Below, piece after piece: positions 43,711 through 52,921 of a DNA stretch of 64,000 nucleotides. Position numbers and translations under genes: made by a program. The stretch lies in the NCBI RefSeq assembly GCF_003205205.1, contig NZ_QJRL01000001.1, forward strand, positions 1 to 64,000, given 5' to 3'. Below the pieces are notes generated by a model. That model searched no databases and was not told the origin of the DNA. It saw only the letters and a program-made list of their open reading frames with translations. This DNA is from Pseudomonas sp. LB-090624 (GTDB lineage Bacteria > Pseudomonadota > Gammaproteobacteria > Pseudomonadales > Pseudomonadaceae). Within the stretch, counting starts at the first letter, position 1, and the number at the start of each line of letters is the position of its first letter.

Positions 43711-43805
43711 CTGATTACGATAAAAACAATGCAGACGCGCTGCCACCCCACCTCGGGGCAACAGCCAGCTGCCCGCAACGGCTCGGCCAGAGCCCGGAGG
43801 CACCG

Positions 43806-45107
43806 ATGAATCGCGACCCCTCACCCGACCTTCACTACCTCAGCGGCTTCGGCAACGAGTTTGCCAGCGAAGCCCTGCCAGGGGCCTTGCCGGTCGGGCA
43901 GAACTCGCCGCAGAAGGCGCCCTACGGGTTGTATGCCGAACTGCTTTCGGGCACTGCGTTCACCATGGCCCGCAACGAGCTGCGCCGTACCTGGCTGTAC
44001 CGTATTCGCCCCTCAGCATTGCACCCGCGTTTCGAGCGCCTGGCGCGCCAGCCGCTGAGTGGGCCGTTAGGGGGCATCAACCCCAACCGCCTGCGCTGGA
44101 GCCCACAGCCGATTCCCGGCGAGCCGACCGACTTCATCGAGGGCTGGCTGCCGATGGTGGCCAACGCGGCGGCAGAAAAGCCGGCTGGTGTCAGTATCTA
44201 TATCTACCGCGCCAACCGCTCCATGGAGAGGGTGTTCTTCAACGCCGACGGTGAACTGTTGCTGGTGCCGGAACTGGGCCGCCTGCGCATCGCTACCGAA
44301 CTGGGGGTGATGGAGGTCGAGCCACTGGAAATTGCAGTGATCCCGCGCGGCATGAAGTTCCGTGTCGAACTGCTCGATGGCCAGGCCCGTGGCTACATCG
44401 CCGAAAACCATGGGGCACCACTGCGTCTCCCGGACCTGGGCCCGATCGGCAGCAACGGCCTGGCCAACCCGCGCGACTTCCTTACCCCGGTAGCGCACTA
44501 CGAAGAGGCCGCAGGGCCGGTGCAACTGGTGCAGAAGTTCCTGGGCGAGCACTGGGCCTGCGAGCTGCAGCACTCGCCGCTGGACGTGGTCGCCTGGCAC
44601 GGCAGCAACGTGCCGTACAAGTACGACCTGCGCCGCTTCAACACCATTGGCACGGTCAGCTTCGACCACCCGGACCCGTCGATCTTCACCGTGCTGACCT
44701 CGCCGACCAGCGTGCATGGCCTGGCCAACATGGACTTCGTGATCTTCCCGCCACGCTGGATGGTGGCCGAGAACACATTCCGTCCACCTTGGTTCCACCG
44801 CAACCTGATGAACGAATTCATGGGCCTGATCAATGGCGCCTACGATGCCAAGGCCGAGGGCTTCGTGCCGGGCGGTGCGTCGCTGCACGGGGTGATGAGC
44901 GCCCATGGTCCCGACGCTGAAACCTGCGAAAAAGCCATTGCCGCCGACCTGGCGCCGCACAAGATCGACAACACCATGGCCTTCATGTTCGAGACCAGCC
45001 AGGTGCTGCGCCCGAGCCTGCAAGCCCTTGAATGCCCGCAATTGCAGGCTGACTACGATAGTTGCTGGGCGACCTTGCCGAGCACCTTCAACCCGAACCG
45101 GAGATAA
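43806..45107 (+). CDS. hmgA: homogentisate 1,2-dioxygenase
   Basis: The 433-residue Fe(II) extradiol-type dioxygenase converts homogentisate to maleylacetoacetate in phenylalanine/tyrosine breakdown. The iron ligands His331 (WFHRN), Glu337 (MNEFMG) and His367 (SAHGPD) fall at the positions known for the P. putida enzyme. The N-terminal [19 protein letters not shown] is the family start. GGAGGC precedes the ATG. hmgB follows after 3 bp. Confidence 0.98.
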   Translation: MNRDPSPDLHYLSGFGNEFASEALPGALPVGQNSPQKAPYGLYAELLSGTAFTMARNELRRTWLYRIRPSALHPRFERLARQPLSGPLGGINPNRLRWSPQPIPGEPTDFIEGWLPMVANAAAEKPAGVSIYIYRANRSMERVFFNADGELLLVPELGRLRIATELGVMEVEPLEIAVIPRGMKFRVELLDGQARGYIAENHGAPLRLPDLGPIGSNGLANPRDFLTPVAHYEEAAGPVQLVQKFLGEHWACELQHSPLDVVAWHGSNVPYKYDLRRFNTIGTVSFDHPDPSIFTVLTSPTSVHGLANMDFVIFPPRWMVAENTFRPPWFHRNLMNEFMGLINGAYDAKAEGFVPGGASLHGVMSAHGPDAETCEKAIAADLAPHKIDNTMAFMFETSQVLRPSLQALECPQLQADYDSCWATLPSTFNPNRR

Positions 45108-45110
45108 CCC

Positions 45111-46403
45111 ATGAACCACACTGCCAATGCCCGTAGCTGGGTCGAGCACGCCAACGGGCACAGCGACTTCCCGCTGCAGAACCTGCCCATGGGCATCTTC
45201 AGCCGGCCGGGTGAAGCCAGGCGCTGTGGCGTGGCCATCGGCGACGCAATCCTCGACCTGGAAGCGGCGCTGGCCGCCGGCCTGTTCGACGGCGCCGCCA
45301 AGGCCGCCGTCGAGGCTACCCGGGGCGGGGCGCTGAACGCATTCTTCGCTCTGGGCCGCAGCGCGCGCATCGCTCTGCGCGAGCGCCTGCAGGTATTGCT
45401 GGGCGAACACAGCGAACACCAGGCGGCGCTGAAGCCGCTGCTGTATCTGGCCAGCGACTGCCAGTTGCATGTACCGGCGCAGATCGGTGACTACACCGAC
45501 TTCTACGTGGGCATCGAGCACGCCAAGAACGTGGGCAAGCTGTTCCGCCCCGACAACCCGCTGCTGCCTAATTACAAGTACGTCCCGATCGGTTACCACG
45601 GCCGTGCTTCGACCATTCGCCCATCGGGCACCGATGTGCGTCGGCCAAAAGGCCAGACCCTGCCGGCCGGGCACACTGAGCCGAGCTTCGGCCCCTGTGC
45701 GCGGCTGGACTACGAGCTGGAGCTGGGCATCTGGATCGGCCAGGGCAACGAGATGGGCCAGGCCATTCCCGTAGGCGATGCCGCCGAGCACGTAGCCGGC
45801 CTGTGCCTGCTCAATGACTGGTCGGCGCGCGACATCCAGGCCTGGGAATACCAGCCATTGGGGCCGTTCCTGTCCAAGAGCTTCATTACCACGATCTCGC
45901 CATGGGTGGTCACTGCCGAAGCGCTGGAGCCGTTCCGCTGCGCCCAGCCTGCCCGTCCGGAAGGCGACCCGCAGCCACTGTCCTACCTGCTGGACAAACG
46001 CGACCAGGCCGCGGGTGCATTTGACATCGAACTGGAAGTACTGCTGCTGACCGAGCGCATGCGCGAGCAGGGTGTTGCCCCACACCGCCTGACCCTGAGC
46101 AACACCCGCAGCATGTACTGGACCGTGGCGCAGCTGGTGGCGCACCACAGCGTCAATGGCTGCCAGCTGCAGCCGGGCGACCTGTTCGGATCTGGCACGC
46201 TGTCGGGCGCCACGCCAGGTTCGTTCGGCAGCCTGCTGGAGATCACCGAAGGCGGCAAGCTGCCGGTGGAGCTGGCCAGTGGCGAGGTGCGCAAGTTCCT
46301 CGAGGACGGTGACGAGATCATCCTGCGGGCGCGCTGCGCGCGTGACGGTGTGGCCAGCATCGGTTTCGGCGAATGCCGTGGCACGGTTGTCGCGGCCAAC
46401 TGA
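45111..46403 (+). CDS. hmgB: fumarylacetoacetase
   Basis: The 430-residue enzyme splits fumarylacetoacetate to fumarate and acetoacetate, the last hmg step. It has the N-terminal SH3-like domain (FPLQNLPMGIFSRPGEARRC) and the catalytic fold with DYTDFYVGIEHAKNVGKLFRP (about 124-144), the metal-binding region YELELGIWIGQGNEM and DWSARDIQAWEYQPLGPFLSK. It begins 3 bp after hmgA and lies 12 bp before hmgC. Confidence 0.97.
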   Translation: MNHTANARSWVEHANGHSDFPLQNLPMGIFSRPGEARRCGVAIGDAILDLEAALAAGLFDGAAKAAVEATRGGALNAFFALGRSARIALRERLQVLLGEHSEHQAALKPLLYLASDCQLHVPAQIGDYTDFYVGIEHAKNVGKLFRPDNPLLPNYKYVPIGYHGRASTIRPSGTDVRRPKGQTLPAGHTEPSFGPCARLDYELELGIWIGQGNEMGQAIPVGDAAEHVAGLCLLNDWSARDIQAWEYQPLGPFLSKSFITTISPWVVTAEALEPFRCAQPARPEGDPQPLSYLLDKRDQAAGAFDIELEVLLLTERMREQGVAPHRLTLSNTRSMYWTVAQLVAHHSVNGCQLQPGDLFGSGTLSGATPGSFGSLLEITEGGKLPVELASGEVRKFLEDGDEIILRARCARDGVASIGFGECRGTVVAAN

Positions 46404-46415
46404 GGAGGCTAGGGC

Positions 46416-47048
46416 ATGGAGCTGTACACCTACTACCGTTCCACCTCGTCCTACCGGGTGCGCATTGCCCTGGCACTGAAGGGGCTGGCTTACCAGTCCC
46501 TGCCGGTCAACCTGCTGCAAGGCGGGCAGCGAGATGCGGCCTATGTTGCCGTCAACCCGCAGGGGCGGGTGCCGGCATTGCGCACCGATGGCGGTGATTT
46601 GCTGGTGCAGTCACCTGCGATCATCGAATACCTGGAAGAGGTTTATCCACAGCCTGCGTTGCTGCCGGTCATGGCCGAGGTGCGTGCCAAGGCGCGAGGC
46701 GTGGCAGCGATCATCGGCTGCGACATTCACCCGCTGCACAATGTCAGCGTGCTCAACCGGCTGCGCGAGGCAGGCCATGACGAGGGACAGGTCAGCGACT
46801 GGATCGATCACTGGATCAGCCAAGGGCTGGCGGCAGTGGAACAACTGATTGGCGATGAAGGCTTCTGCTTTGGCGATACGCCAGGGTTGGCGGATGTGTA
46901 CCTGATCCCGCAGCTGTACGCCGCCGAGCGCTTCAATGTCGACCTCGGCGGCTTCCCGCGTATTCGGCGGGTTGCCGCACTGGCAGCCGTTCACCCGGCC
47001 TTCGCCAGTGCCCATCCCGCCCGGCAGCCGGACAGCCCGGCTCAGTGA
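46416..47048 (+). CDS. hmgC: maleylacetoacetate isomerase (zeta-class GST)
   Basis: The 210-residue glutathione transferase isomerises maleylacetoacetate to fumarylacetoacetate. The zeta-class N-terminal motif appears as RSTSSYRVRIALALKGL (residues 6-22; the classic SSCSWRVR is SSYRVR here), followed by VNPQGRVPAL and QSPAIIEYLEE, and NVSVLNRL in the helical domain. It is the third gene of the hmgABC operon. The end overlaps the convergent SirB1 gene by 7 bp. The gene is also called maiA. Confidence 0.96.
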   Translation: MELYTYYRSTSSYRVRIALALKGLAYQSLPVNLLQGGQRDAAYVAVNPQGRVPALRTDGGDLLVQSPAIIEYLEEVYPQPALLPVMAEVRAKARGVAAIIGCDIHPLHNVSVLNRLREAGHDEGQVSDWIDHWISQGLAAVEQLIGDEGFCFGDTPGLADVYLIPQLYAAERFNVDLGGFPRIRRVAALAAVHPAFASAHPARQPDSPAQ

Positions 47049-47848
47049 AGTGAACGGTTAGCGGCCGGGAGCTTGCCGATACGCTCGGACAGCTTCAGGC
47101 GCTGGACCGGGTCTTCGGTCAGCAATAACGCATGCTCCAGGTCGAAACGCTCGGCCTGTGGGCAATCCAGGTGTTGGTAGAGCGAGGCGCGGGTCATGTA
47201 GTCGCCCACCTGCACCGGGCCCAGTTGCATCACCCGCTCGGCATCGATCAGCGCCGCCAGGTGGTTGTCGTTACTGATGTGCAACTGGCGCAGGTTACGT
47301 GACAGGCGTTGCAGCATCTGCAAAGGGCTGGCGCCGCGCATATGCTCTGCTGTCAGCGCCACGTGCGGGCCGAACTGGCGCGCCAGCAACTCGCGGCAAT
47401 CGCTGGGGTACAAGCGTCGGCCGCCACAGGGGTCCAGCAGGTGGTCGGCCCCCGGTACGCGGAGCAGGAAATGCCCAGGGAAACCCACGCCTTCCAGCGG
47501 GATGGACAGGCGCCGCGCCAGCTCCAGAGCAAGGATCGCCAGCGTCAGCGGTTGGCCACGGCGGCGCTGCAGCACCTTGTCCATCATCGCTGCGTGCGGA
47601 CGCAAGGGGTGGTATTCATCCTGCTGGAAACCCAGTGCGTTAAGCTGGCGCAGCAGCGGCTGGGCCAGTTCGCCCAGCGGCAGCATGGGCAGACTGGTGC
47701 TGATCTCGCGCTGCAATTCGTGCACGTGGGCAAGGCTGGCCGCGGGCTCGACGCTGCGGTCGTGCTCGGCAGCCATCCACAATGCGGCTTCCAGCAGGGC
47801 GACAGGCTCGCGTTCCAGGCAGGCCAGGCAGGCTTGACGTGGGTTCAT
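47042..47848 (-). CDS. SirB1 family protein (transglutaminase-like plus TPR)
   Basis: The 268-residue protein has the SirB1 pattern: YHPLRPHAAMMDKVLQRRRGQPLTLAILALELARR (about 83-117), the FPGHFLLRVPG block (about 126-136) and DPCGGRRL, then a C-terminal tetratricopeptide-like region. The fold is a transglutaminase/protease-like domain whose activity is untested; the Cys of a working transglutaminase is not clearly placed. The ATG at 47848 opens MNPRQACLACLERE. It shares the divergent region with leucine dehydrogenase. Confidence 0.87.
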   Translation of the reverse strand: MNPRQACLACLEREPVALLEAALWMAAEHDRSVEPAASLAHVHELQREISTSLPMLPLGELAQPLLRQLNALGFQQDEYHPLRPHAAMMDKVLQRRRGQPLTLAILALELARRLSIPLEGVGFPGHFLLRVPGADHLLDPCGGRRLYPSDCRELLARQFGPHVALTAEHMRGASPLQMLQRLSRNLRQLHISNDNHLAALIDAERVMQLGPVQVGDYMTRASLYQHLDCPQAERFDLEHALLLTEDPVQRLKLSERIGKLPAANRSLH

Positions 47849-47970
47849 GGGGTTTCTCCACACACGCTTGAGTATTAGCCGTGGCGCGCGGTTTCGTCCA
47901 GTGGTCCGGCGGCGGCACCGGCCCCGGGGCCGTGCCTATACTGGAGTAAGCACCTCGTGGGGGCCTGTCG

Positions 47971-48990
47971 ATGTTCGCACTGATGCAAAGCACCCGTACT
48001 CAGTCACTGCACTTGTTCAACGACCCGGCTACGGGCCTGAAAGCGGTGGTGGCAATCCACAGCGAGCAGTTGGGGCCGGCGATGGGCGGTTGCCGCTACC
48101 TGCCGTATGCCGATGACGAAAGTGCCATGACCGACGCCATCCGCCTGGCCCAGGGCATGAGCTACAAGGCGGCCTTGGCGGGTCTGCCGCTGGGTGGCGG
48201 CAAGGCGGTGATCATGCGCAACCCGCATGTGGAAAACCGCGCCGCGCTGTTCGAAGCCTTTGGCCGCTTCATCGATACCTTGCATGGGCGCTTCATCATT
48301 GCCGTAGACAGCGGCACCTCTACCCTGGACATGGACTGCATCGCCCAGAGCACGCCGCATGTGACCAGTACCACTGCTTCGGGTGACCCTTCACCGCATG
48401 CGGCGATGGGGGTATTCGCCGGTATCAGGGCAACAACCTCATTCCGCCTTGGCAGTGATGATTTGCGCGGCCTGCGGATCGCGATTCAAGGGTTGGGCAA
48501 TGTCGGTTATGCGCTGGCCGAGCAACTGCACGCGGTAGGCGCGGAGTTGCTGGTCAGCGACCTCGACCCGGGGCGTGTGCGGCTGGCGATGGAGCAGTTC
48601 GATGCAAAGCCTGTGACCAACGATGCGTTGCTCAGCACCCCTTGCGATATTTTTGCGCCATGCGGCGTGGGGCCAGTATTGAATGGGCAGAGCGTGATGC
48701 AGCTGCGGTGTGCGGCAGTGGCGGGGGCGGCGAACAACCAGTTGACTACCTTGCAGGTGGCCGACCAGCTGGAGTCGCGCGGGATACTGTATGCGCCTGA
48801 CTATGTCATCAATGCTGGCGGGCTGATCTACGTGGCGCTAACCCATCGTGGCGAAGACCTGGGCACCATCACCGCGCACCTGGCGCGGATACCGACGCGG
48901 CTGACCGAAGTGTTCGGCCATGCGCAGGCGGAGAAGCGCTCGCCGGCGCGAGTGGCGCAGATGCTGGCGGAGCGATTGCTGTACGGGTAA
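47971..48990 (+). CDS. ldh: Leu/Phe/Val dehydrogenase
   Basis: The 339-residue amino-acid dehydrogenase deaminates branched-chain amino acids with NAD. The catalytic lysines are in GGCRYLPYADDESAM and GMSYKAALAGLPLGGGKAVI (second about residues 59-78), and the NAD-binding motif is IAIQGLGNVGYALAEQL (about 170-186). Length is close to Leu-DH (about 345) rather than glutamate dehydrogenase. Supply of branched-chain 2-oxo acids is the inferred role; the exact amino acid preference is open. Confidence 0.9.
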   Translation: MFALMQSTRTQSLHLFNDPATGLKAVVAIHSEQLGPAMGGCRYLPYADDESAMTDAIRLAQGMSYKAALAGLPLGGGKAVIMRNPHVENRAALFEAFGRFIDTLHGRFIIAVDSGTSTLDMDCIAQSTPHVTSTTASGDPSPHAAMGVFAGIRATTSFRLGSDDLRGLRIAIQGLGNVGYALAEQLHAVGAELLVSDLDPGRVRLAMEQFDAKPVTNDALLSTPCDIFAPCGVGPVLNGQSVMQLRCAAVAGAANNQLTTLQVADQLESRGILYAPDYVINAGGLIYVALTHRGEDLGTITAHLARIPTRLTEVFGHAQAEKRSPARVAQMLAERLLYG

Positions 48991-49006
48991 CGAGGCCTGG
49001 GCAGGC

Positions 49007-49270
49007 CTACTCTGCTGCTGGCGCTTCGAGCAACTCGGCCAACGCATCCGGCTGGCTTTTGAACGCCCGGGCGAACACATCGCGGTTCTTGGCCATGTAG
49101 ATACCGGCTTCCTCGACCTGCTGCTCGGTCAGCGACGGCACCGCCTTGTGCAGCACTTCGGCCAAGCGTTCGGCCAGTTCGAGCATTTTGTCGTGACGGT
49201 CTGCTTCGGCCTTATCCATGAACAAGCGCTCCGGGTCGCGGCTGCTGCGGTACACCACTTCGACGGCCAT
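49007..49270 (-). CDS. yebG: YebG family SOS-response protein
   Basis: The 87-residue protein aligns with E. coli YebG (MAVEVVYRSSRDPERLFM, KAEADRHDKMLELAERLAEVL, YMAKNRDVFARAF). YebG is a small LexA-regulated protein of unknown biochemical function. A LexA box at 49312-49327, 42 bp upstream of the start, supports the call strongly. AGAGGTGAT before the ATG is a good ribosome site. It converges on the ldh gene. Confidence 0.93.
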   Translation of the reverse strand: MAVEVVYRSSRDPERLFMDKAEADRHDKMLELAERLAEVLHKAVPSLTEQQVEEAGIYMAKNRDVFARAFKSQPDALAELLEAPAAE

Positions 49271-49311
49271 TCATCACCTCTATGCCTTTTTGCTGGTTGT
49301 GTTGCGATTTA

Positions 49312-49327
49312 CTGTATCGATATACAG
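49312..49327 (-). promoter_or_regulatory. LexA box upstream of yebG
   Basis: CTGT-ATCGATAT-ACAG is an exact match to the CTGT-N8-ACAG SOS box, with matching flanks (TA before, TA after). It overlaps the expected yebG promoter 42 bp before the start codon. Confidence 0.93.
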
Positions 49328-49561
49328 TAATGGCAATACGGGTTGGTTCGCAAGCAGAAATTGTAGCCCGGCATAGACTGAGCGCTGCGCGCGCGCCTTT
49401 GCCTGTCAAAGCCGGTCGCTTCTTTGCAACCCGTCATGCCTCAAGGTGCCTTGCGGCAATCGGTCGCCTTCCAAGACAGGGGCCTGGCCCTTTAACTGCA
49501 TGGCACAAGCGTCACATCAGCGACGCATCATCCTTAAAGACGTATCGGGGAATGGAACATC

Positions 49562-50032
49562 GTGAACATCAAATGGGCAGAAAAGCTGCGCAAGGGCCTG
49601 CACGGCTCGGCTGACTCGCTGGGTAACCTGTGCGTCGAGGCCTTCCATTACCTGGCGCTGTTCGGCATTGGCGCGATCACTGCCTATGCGGCGGTGGTCA
49701 CCTTCCTGGACATGCTCGGCAAGGGCGGGATCAGCGTCGATGACATCCTGCTGCTGTTCATCTACCTCGAACTGGGGGCGATGGTCGGCATCTACTTCAA
49801 GACCAACCACATGCCGATCCGCTTTCTGTTGTATGTGGCGATCACCGCGCTCACCCGCCTGCTGATCGGCGATGTTTCGCACCACAAGGCACCGGACGAG
49901 GGGCTGCTGTACCTGTGCGGGGGCATCCTGCTGCTGGCGTTCTCGATCCTGGTGGTGCGCTATGCCTCGTATCGCTACCCCTCGACCAAGGTGCTGGATG
50001 CCAACGGCAAGGACGTAGGGGAGGGCAAGTAG
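49562..50032 (+). CDS. psiE: PsiE-family phosphate-starvation-inducible membrane protein
   Basis: The 156-residue membrane protein has four helices and the PsiE pattern: ALFGIGAITAYAAVVTFLDML, ILLLFIYLELGAMVGIYFKTNHMPIRFLLYVAITALTRLLI (the most conserved part, about 68-108), and LAFSILVVRYASYRYPS. The start is a GTG at 49562. E. coli psiE is controlled by PhoB and CRP; I saw no convincing Pho box in the 290-bp upstream region, so phosphate control here is open. The function is unknown. Confidence 0.88.
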   Translation: MNIKWAEKLRKGLHGSADSLGNLCVEAFHYLALFGIGAITAYAAVVTFLDMLGKGGISVDDILLLFIYLELGAMVGIYFKTNHMPIRFLLYVAITALTRLLIGDVSHHKAPDEGLLYLCGGILLLAFSILVVRYASYRYPSTKVLDANGKDVGEGK

Positions 50033-50035
50033 GCT

Positions 50036-50326
50036 TCAGTTGGCCATGAATGGGCGCTGGCCGTGACCGGCGTCACGGGTCAGCGCTGCGAGTACCTGCA
50101 TAGGGTTCTGCCCCAGTTCGATGGCCAGGCCCAGGCGGATGCTGTCGATCACCCGCTGCAGGCGCACTGGGTCGTTGCGTTGGGCCTGGGTGATGAGGCG
50201 CTTGGCCACCACGCCGGCGTCGTCGGACAGGGTCAGCATGATGCTGCCGTCGAGGTTCGCAATGCTCAGGTTCACCCGATATTCGGGAGCGAATGCTGCA
50301 CTGATTCGTTCGAATGGGTTGTTCAT
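50036..50326 (-). CDS. DUF3509 domain protein
   Basis: The 96-residue protein fits the Pseudomonas-restricted DUF3509 family: start MNNPFERISAAFAPEYRVNL, LDGSIMLTLSDDAGVVAKRLIT and LQRVIDSIRLGLAIELG. There are no membrane helices, cysteines or known catalytic motifs. P. putida has several copies; function is unknown. The stop is 4 bp from the convergent psiE stop. The HPF/RaiA gene terminator lies upstream, so it is a separate transcript. Confidence 0.8.
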   Translation of the reverse strand: MNNPFERISAAFAPEYRVNLSIANLDGSIMLTLSDDAGVVAKRLITQAQRNDPVRLQRVIDSIRLGLAIELGQNPMQVLAALTRDAGHGQRPFMAN

Positions 50327-50409
50327 GGTCTTGCTTCTGCGGTGAGTGAGTGCAGAGGTTGACCGGGATGTTCGCACGTTGGTTCAGTGCCATTGATCGG
50401 CACAAACGA

Positions 50410-50436
50410 AAACGCCCGGCTCAAGGCCGGGCGTTT
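50410..50436 (-). terminator. intrinsic terminator of the HPF/RaiA gene
   Basis: On the minus strand, AAACGCCCGGC and GCCGGGCGTTT form an 11-bp stem with a 5-nt loop, followed by TTCGTTTG. It starts 12 bp beyond the gene's stop. Confidence 0.85.
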
Positions 50437-50447
50437 GGCATTGTCGA

Positions 50448-50795
50448 TCAGGCGTCGGGGTCACTCAGTTCCAGGGCGCCGCGCTTGCTGCGCAGCTTGC
50501 CGTAGAAGTGTTCCAGCGCATGGTTCAGTTTGGTGGCTGCACCGTCGACTGCCTGGTCCAGCGAAGTGGCGGTGTGGGTCACGGAAATCGGCTGGTGGCC
50601 TTTGGGGCGAGCCTCCATCTGGCAGCGTTTGTCATGCGGTCCGGGCTTGGCGCCGTTCTCGTCGCGCAGGTGCACCTCGATGCGGGTGAGGTCGTCCTCG
50701 TAGCGCTCAAGTGAGCTTTCCAGTGTACTGCGGACCCACTGGTCGAGCCGGGCGTTACCTTCGAAATGGTTGCTGCTGTTAACCTGGATTTGCAT
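50448..50795 (-). CDS. HPF/RaiA-family ribosome-associated protein
   Basis: The 115-residue protein has the S30AE/HPF fold: MQIQVNSSNHFEGNARLDQWV, LERYEDDLTRIEVHLRDENG, ISVTHTATSLDQAVDGAATKLNHALE. Members bind the 30S decoding region and hibernate or protect ribosomes in stationary phase. It is distinct from the hpf gene usually found beside rpoN, which is not here, and lacks the long-HPF C-terminal domain. It could act on other RNP targets. Confidence 0.87.
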   Translation of the reverse strand: MQIQVNSSNHFEGNARLDQWVRSTLESSLERYEDDLTRIEVHLRDENGAKPGPHDKRCQMEARPKGHQPISVTHTATSLDQAVDGAATKLNHALEHFYGKLRSKRGALELSDPDA

Positions 50796-50990
50796 GATTC
50801 AATCCTTATTCAGCTTGCTCGCATGGAGGCGCTGCCAGGTCCTTGAGACCCTTGGAATTTCTGCGCCTCTTGACTCTAAGGTCAGGCAACCGCGCAACGA
50901 ATTCAAGCCCTTTTTGAAAATAAATTTCTTGTTGCACATCCCCCTTGCAAGACCCACTGGCGTGCACCCCTACGATGTAGCTTTGCTTAT

Positions 50991-51009
50991 GAGAATTGAA
51001 ATCATTAGT
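50991..51009 (+). promoter_or_regulatory. Fur box upstream of the DUF3649-PepSY-DUF3325-sigma-FecR operon
   Basis: GAGAATTGAAATCATTAGT agrees with the 19-bp Fur consensus (GATAATGATAATCATTATC) at 13 positions by my count. It lies 33 bp before the first gene, where repressor would block the promoter. Confidence 0.7.
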
Positions 51010-51041
51010 ATTGCAACCCCGAACACGCCCGGACCTTCGCC

Positions 51042-51347
51042 ATGACGCGCAACACTGCCGGCCTTCCGCTCAGCTACCGCCTGGCCGTGGCCTCACGCAG
51101 CCTGGCTGCGCTGCTGGGTGGCTACCTGTTGGCGTCCATGGCCAGCGTCTGCATCGCCCTTGTCGCACCGTTGCCCAAGGTCGATGCCACGCTCACTGGC
51201 CTGTTGCTTTCGTTCGTCTTCTACCTGCTGGCATTCATCTGGTGCTTTGCCTGCCGCAGCGCCTGGCGGGCCTGGCTTGGCGTGCTGGCGCCAAGCCTGT
51301 TGCTGGGCATGATCAGCGCCGTTGCCTACTGGATGAAAACGCCATGA
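51042..51347 (+). CDS. DUF3649 iron-uptake-associated membrane protein
   Basis: The 101-residue protein has three predicted helices (SLAALLGGYLLASMASVCIAL, LLSFVFYLLAFIWCFACRSA, WLGVLAPSLLLGMISAVAY). DUF3649 proteins accompany PepSY reductases and DUF3325 proteins in siderophore loci; their action is unknown. It overlaps the next gene by 4 bp (ATGA), and a Fur box lies just upstream. Iron-repressed expression is inferred from that site. Confidence 0.88.
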   Translation: MTRNTAGLPLSYRLAVASRSLAALLGGYLLASMASVCIALVAPLPKVDATLTGLLLSFVFYLLAFIWCFACRSAWRAWLGVLAPSLLLGMISAVAYWMKTP

Positions 51348-52921
51348 AAGAAGGCTTCCGCCAGGCCATGGCCTGGCTGCACACCTGGACCGGCCTGATC
51401 TTCGGTTGGCTGCTGTTCGCCATTTTCCTCACCGGCACGCTGTCGTACTTCAAGGAGGAGATTACCCAATGGTCTCACCCCGAGGTTCGCAGCCACGCGC
51501 TGGACCCGGCCCGTAGCCTGGGGATGGCCCAGCGTTACCTGGAGCAAAATGCCGGGCACTCCGGTAACTGGTTCATCCGCCTGCCCAACGAGCGCGAGGC
51601 CGCGTTGACCGTGGGTTACCGTGACCCGAATGGCGGGCGGCGCGGCTTCGCCAGCAAGACCCTCGATACCCAGACCGGCCAGCCGGTGGAGGCACGCGAC
51701 AGCAGGGGGGGCGAGTTCTTCTACCGCTTCCATTTCCAGTTACAGATGCCGTACCCGTTCGGTCGCTGGCTGTCGACTTTCTGCGCGTTCATCATGCTGC
51801 TGGGGCTGGTCACCGGCATCATCACCCACAAGAAGATCTTCAAGGAGTTCTTCACCTTCCGGCCCGGCAAGGGCCAGCGCTCCTGGCTGGATGGGCACAA
51901 CGCCATAGGTGTGCTGGTGCTGCCGTTCCACCTGATGATCAGCTACAGCAGCCTGGTGTTGTTCATGTACATGGTGATGCCAGCGGGCATCATGGCCAGC
52001 TATGGCAATGCCACTGACAAATACTTCAACGACCTGTTCGGCCGTGACGATGCGCCCAAGGCAGCCCAGGTAGCCACGCCGCTGGTGGCGCTGCCAAGCC
52101 TGTACGCCAAGGTGCAGGAACTGCAGCCAGGCGCGCGGATCGGTAGCATCCAGGTGCAGAACCCGGGCGACAGCAATGCCCGCGTCACCTTCAGCCAGTC
52201 GGCCGCCGACCACGTGGCCTACCGGCGCAGCGCCAACTGGACCTTCGACGGCGCCAACGGCGCGCTGCTCAGCCAGGGCAAGCCGGAGAGCGGGGCGATG
52301 ATGACTGCCTTCAGCTTCGCCGGGCTGCACATGGGCAACTTCGCCGGGCCCTGGCTGCGCTGGCTGTACTTTTTCTTTGGTGTTTCCGGTACTGCGGTGA
52401 TCGGCACCGGCCTGGTAATGTGGCTGGGCAAGCGCCAGCTCAAGCATGCCAAAAGCGCGCACATGCCAGGCGAGCTACGCCTGGTCGAGGTGCTCAATAT
52501 CGCCAGCATGAGTGGCCTGCTGCTGGCTGTGGCGGGCTTCTTCTGGGCCAACCGGCTAATCCCGACCGGCGTTGAAGGCCGCGCCGACTGGGAGGTCAAT
52601 GTCTTCTTCATGGCCTGGGGCCTGTCACTGGTGCATGCCGTGCTGCGCAGCGGGCGCCGAGCCTGGGGCGAGCAACTGGCACTGGGCGCGTTCGCCTTTA
52701 CCTTGCTGCCGCTGCTCAATGGCCTGACCACCGGCCGCGGCCTGAATCAGTCGCTGCCTGCGGGGGATTGGTCCATGGCCGGTTTTGACCTGACGGCGCT
52801 GGGCACCGGGCTGTTCCTGGCCTGGCTGGCCGGCAAGATGCTACGCAGCCCCAAGCCTATGGCCAGGCGCGCGCCGCGTGCGGCAGAAAAAACGGCGGCT
52901 GAACCGGTGCAGGCAAGCTGA
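51344..52921 (+). CDS. PepSY-domain membrane protein, putative ferric-siderophore reductase
   Basis: The 525-residue protein has PepSY-associated membrane helices: MAWLHTWTGLIFGWLLFAIF near the N-terminus with its His (haem-type) and GTLSYFKEEI, a periplasmic PepSY segment, and further helices with HNAIGVLVLPFHLMISYSSL and AFSFAGLHMGNFAGPWLRWL. Several conserved His residues may bind haem. Relatives such as FoxB or PiuB reduce iron from ferric siderophores at the inner membrane. The start overlaps DUF3649 (ATGA) and the end overlaps DUF3325, so the module is tightly coupled. Confidence 0.88.
   Translation: MKEGFRQAMAWLHTWTGLIFGWLLFAIFLTGTLSYFKEEITQWSHPEVRSHALDPARSLGMAQRYLEQNAGHSGNWFIRLPNEREAALTVGYRDPNGGRRGFASKTLDTQTGQPVEARDSRGGEFFYRFHFQLQMPYPFGRWLSTFCAFIMLLGLVTGIITHKKIFKEFFTFRPGKGQRSWLDGHNAIGVLVLPFHLMISYSSLVLFMYMVMPAGIMASYGNATDKYFNDLFGRDDAPKAAQVATPLVALPSLYAKVQELQPGARIGSIQVQNPGDSNARVTFSQSAADHVAYRRSANWTFDGANGALLSQGKPESGAMMTAFSFAGLHMGNFAGPWLRWLYFFFGVSGTAVIGTGLVMWLGKRQLKHAKSAHMPGELRLVEVLNIASMSGLLLAVAGFFWANRLIPTGVEGRADWEVNVFFMAWGLSLVHAVLRSGRRAWGEQLALGAFAFTLLPLLNGLTTGRGLNQSLPAGDWSMAGFDLTALGTGLFLAWLAGKMLRSPKPMARRAPRAAEKTAAEPVQAS

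Noticed and set aside
44067..46520. An 817-codon open frame on the minus strand across hmgA and hmgB
   Set aside because: It mirrors codon bias of the high-GC genes on the other strand and has no recognisable domain. The plus-strand genes have complete catalytic motifs.
49271..49561. A Pho box upstream of psiE
   Set aside because: CTGTCAA near 49406 is followed by no second CTGTCAT-like half at the right 11-bp spacing.
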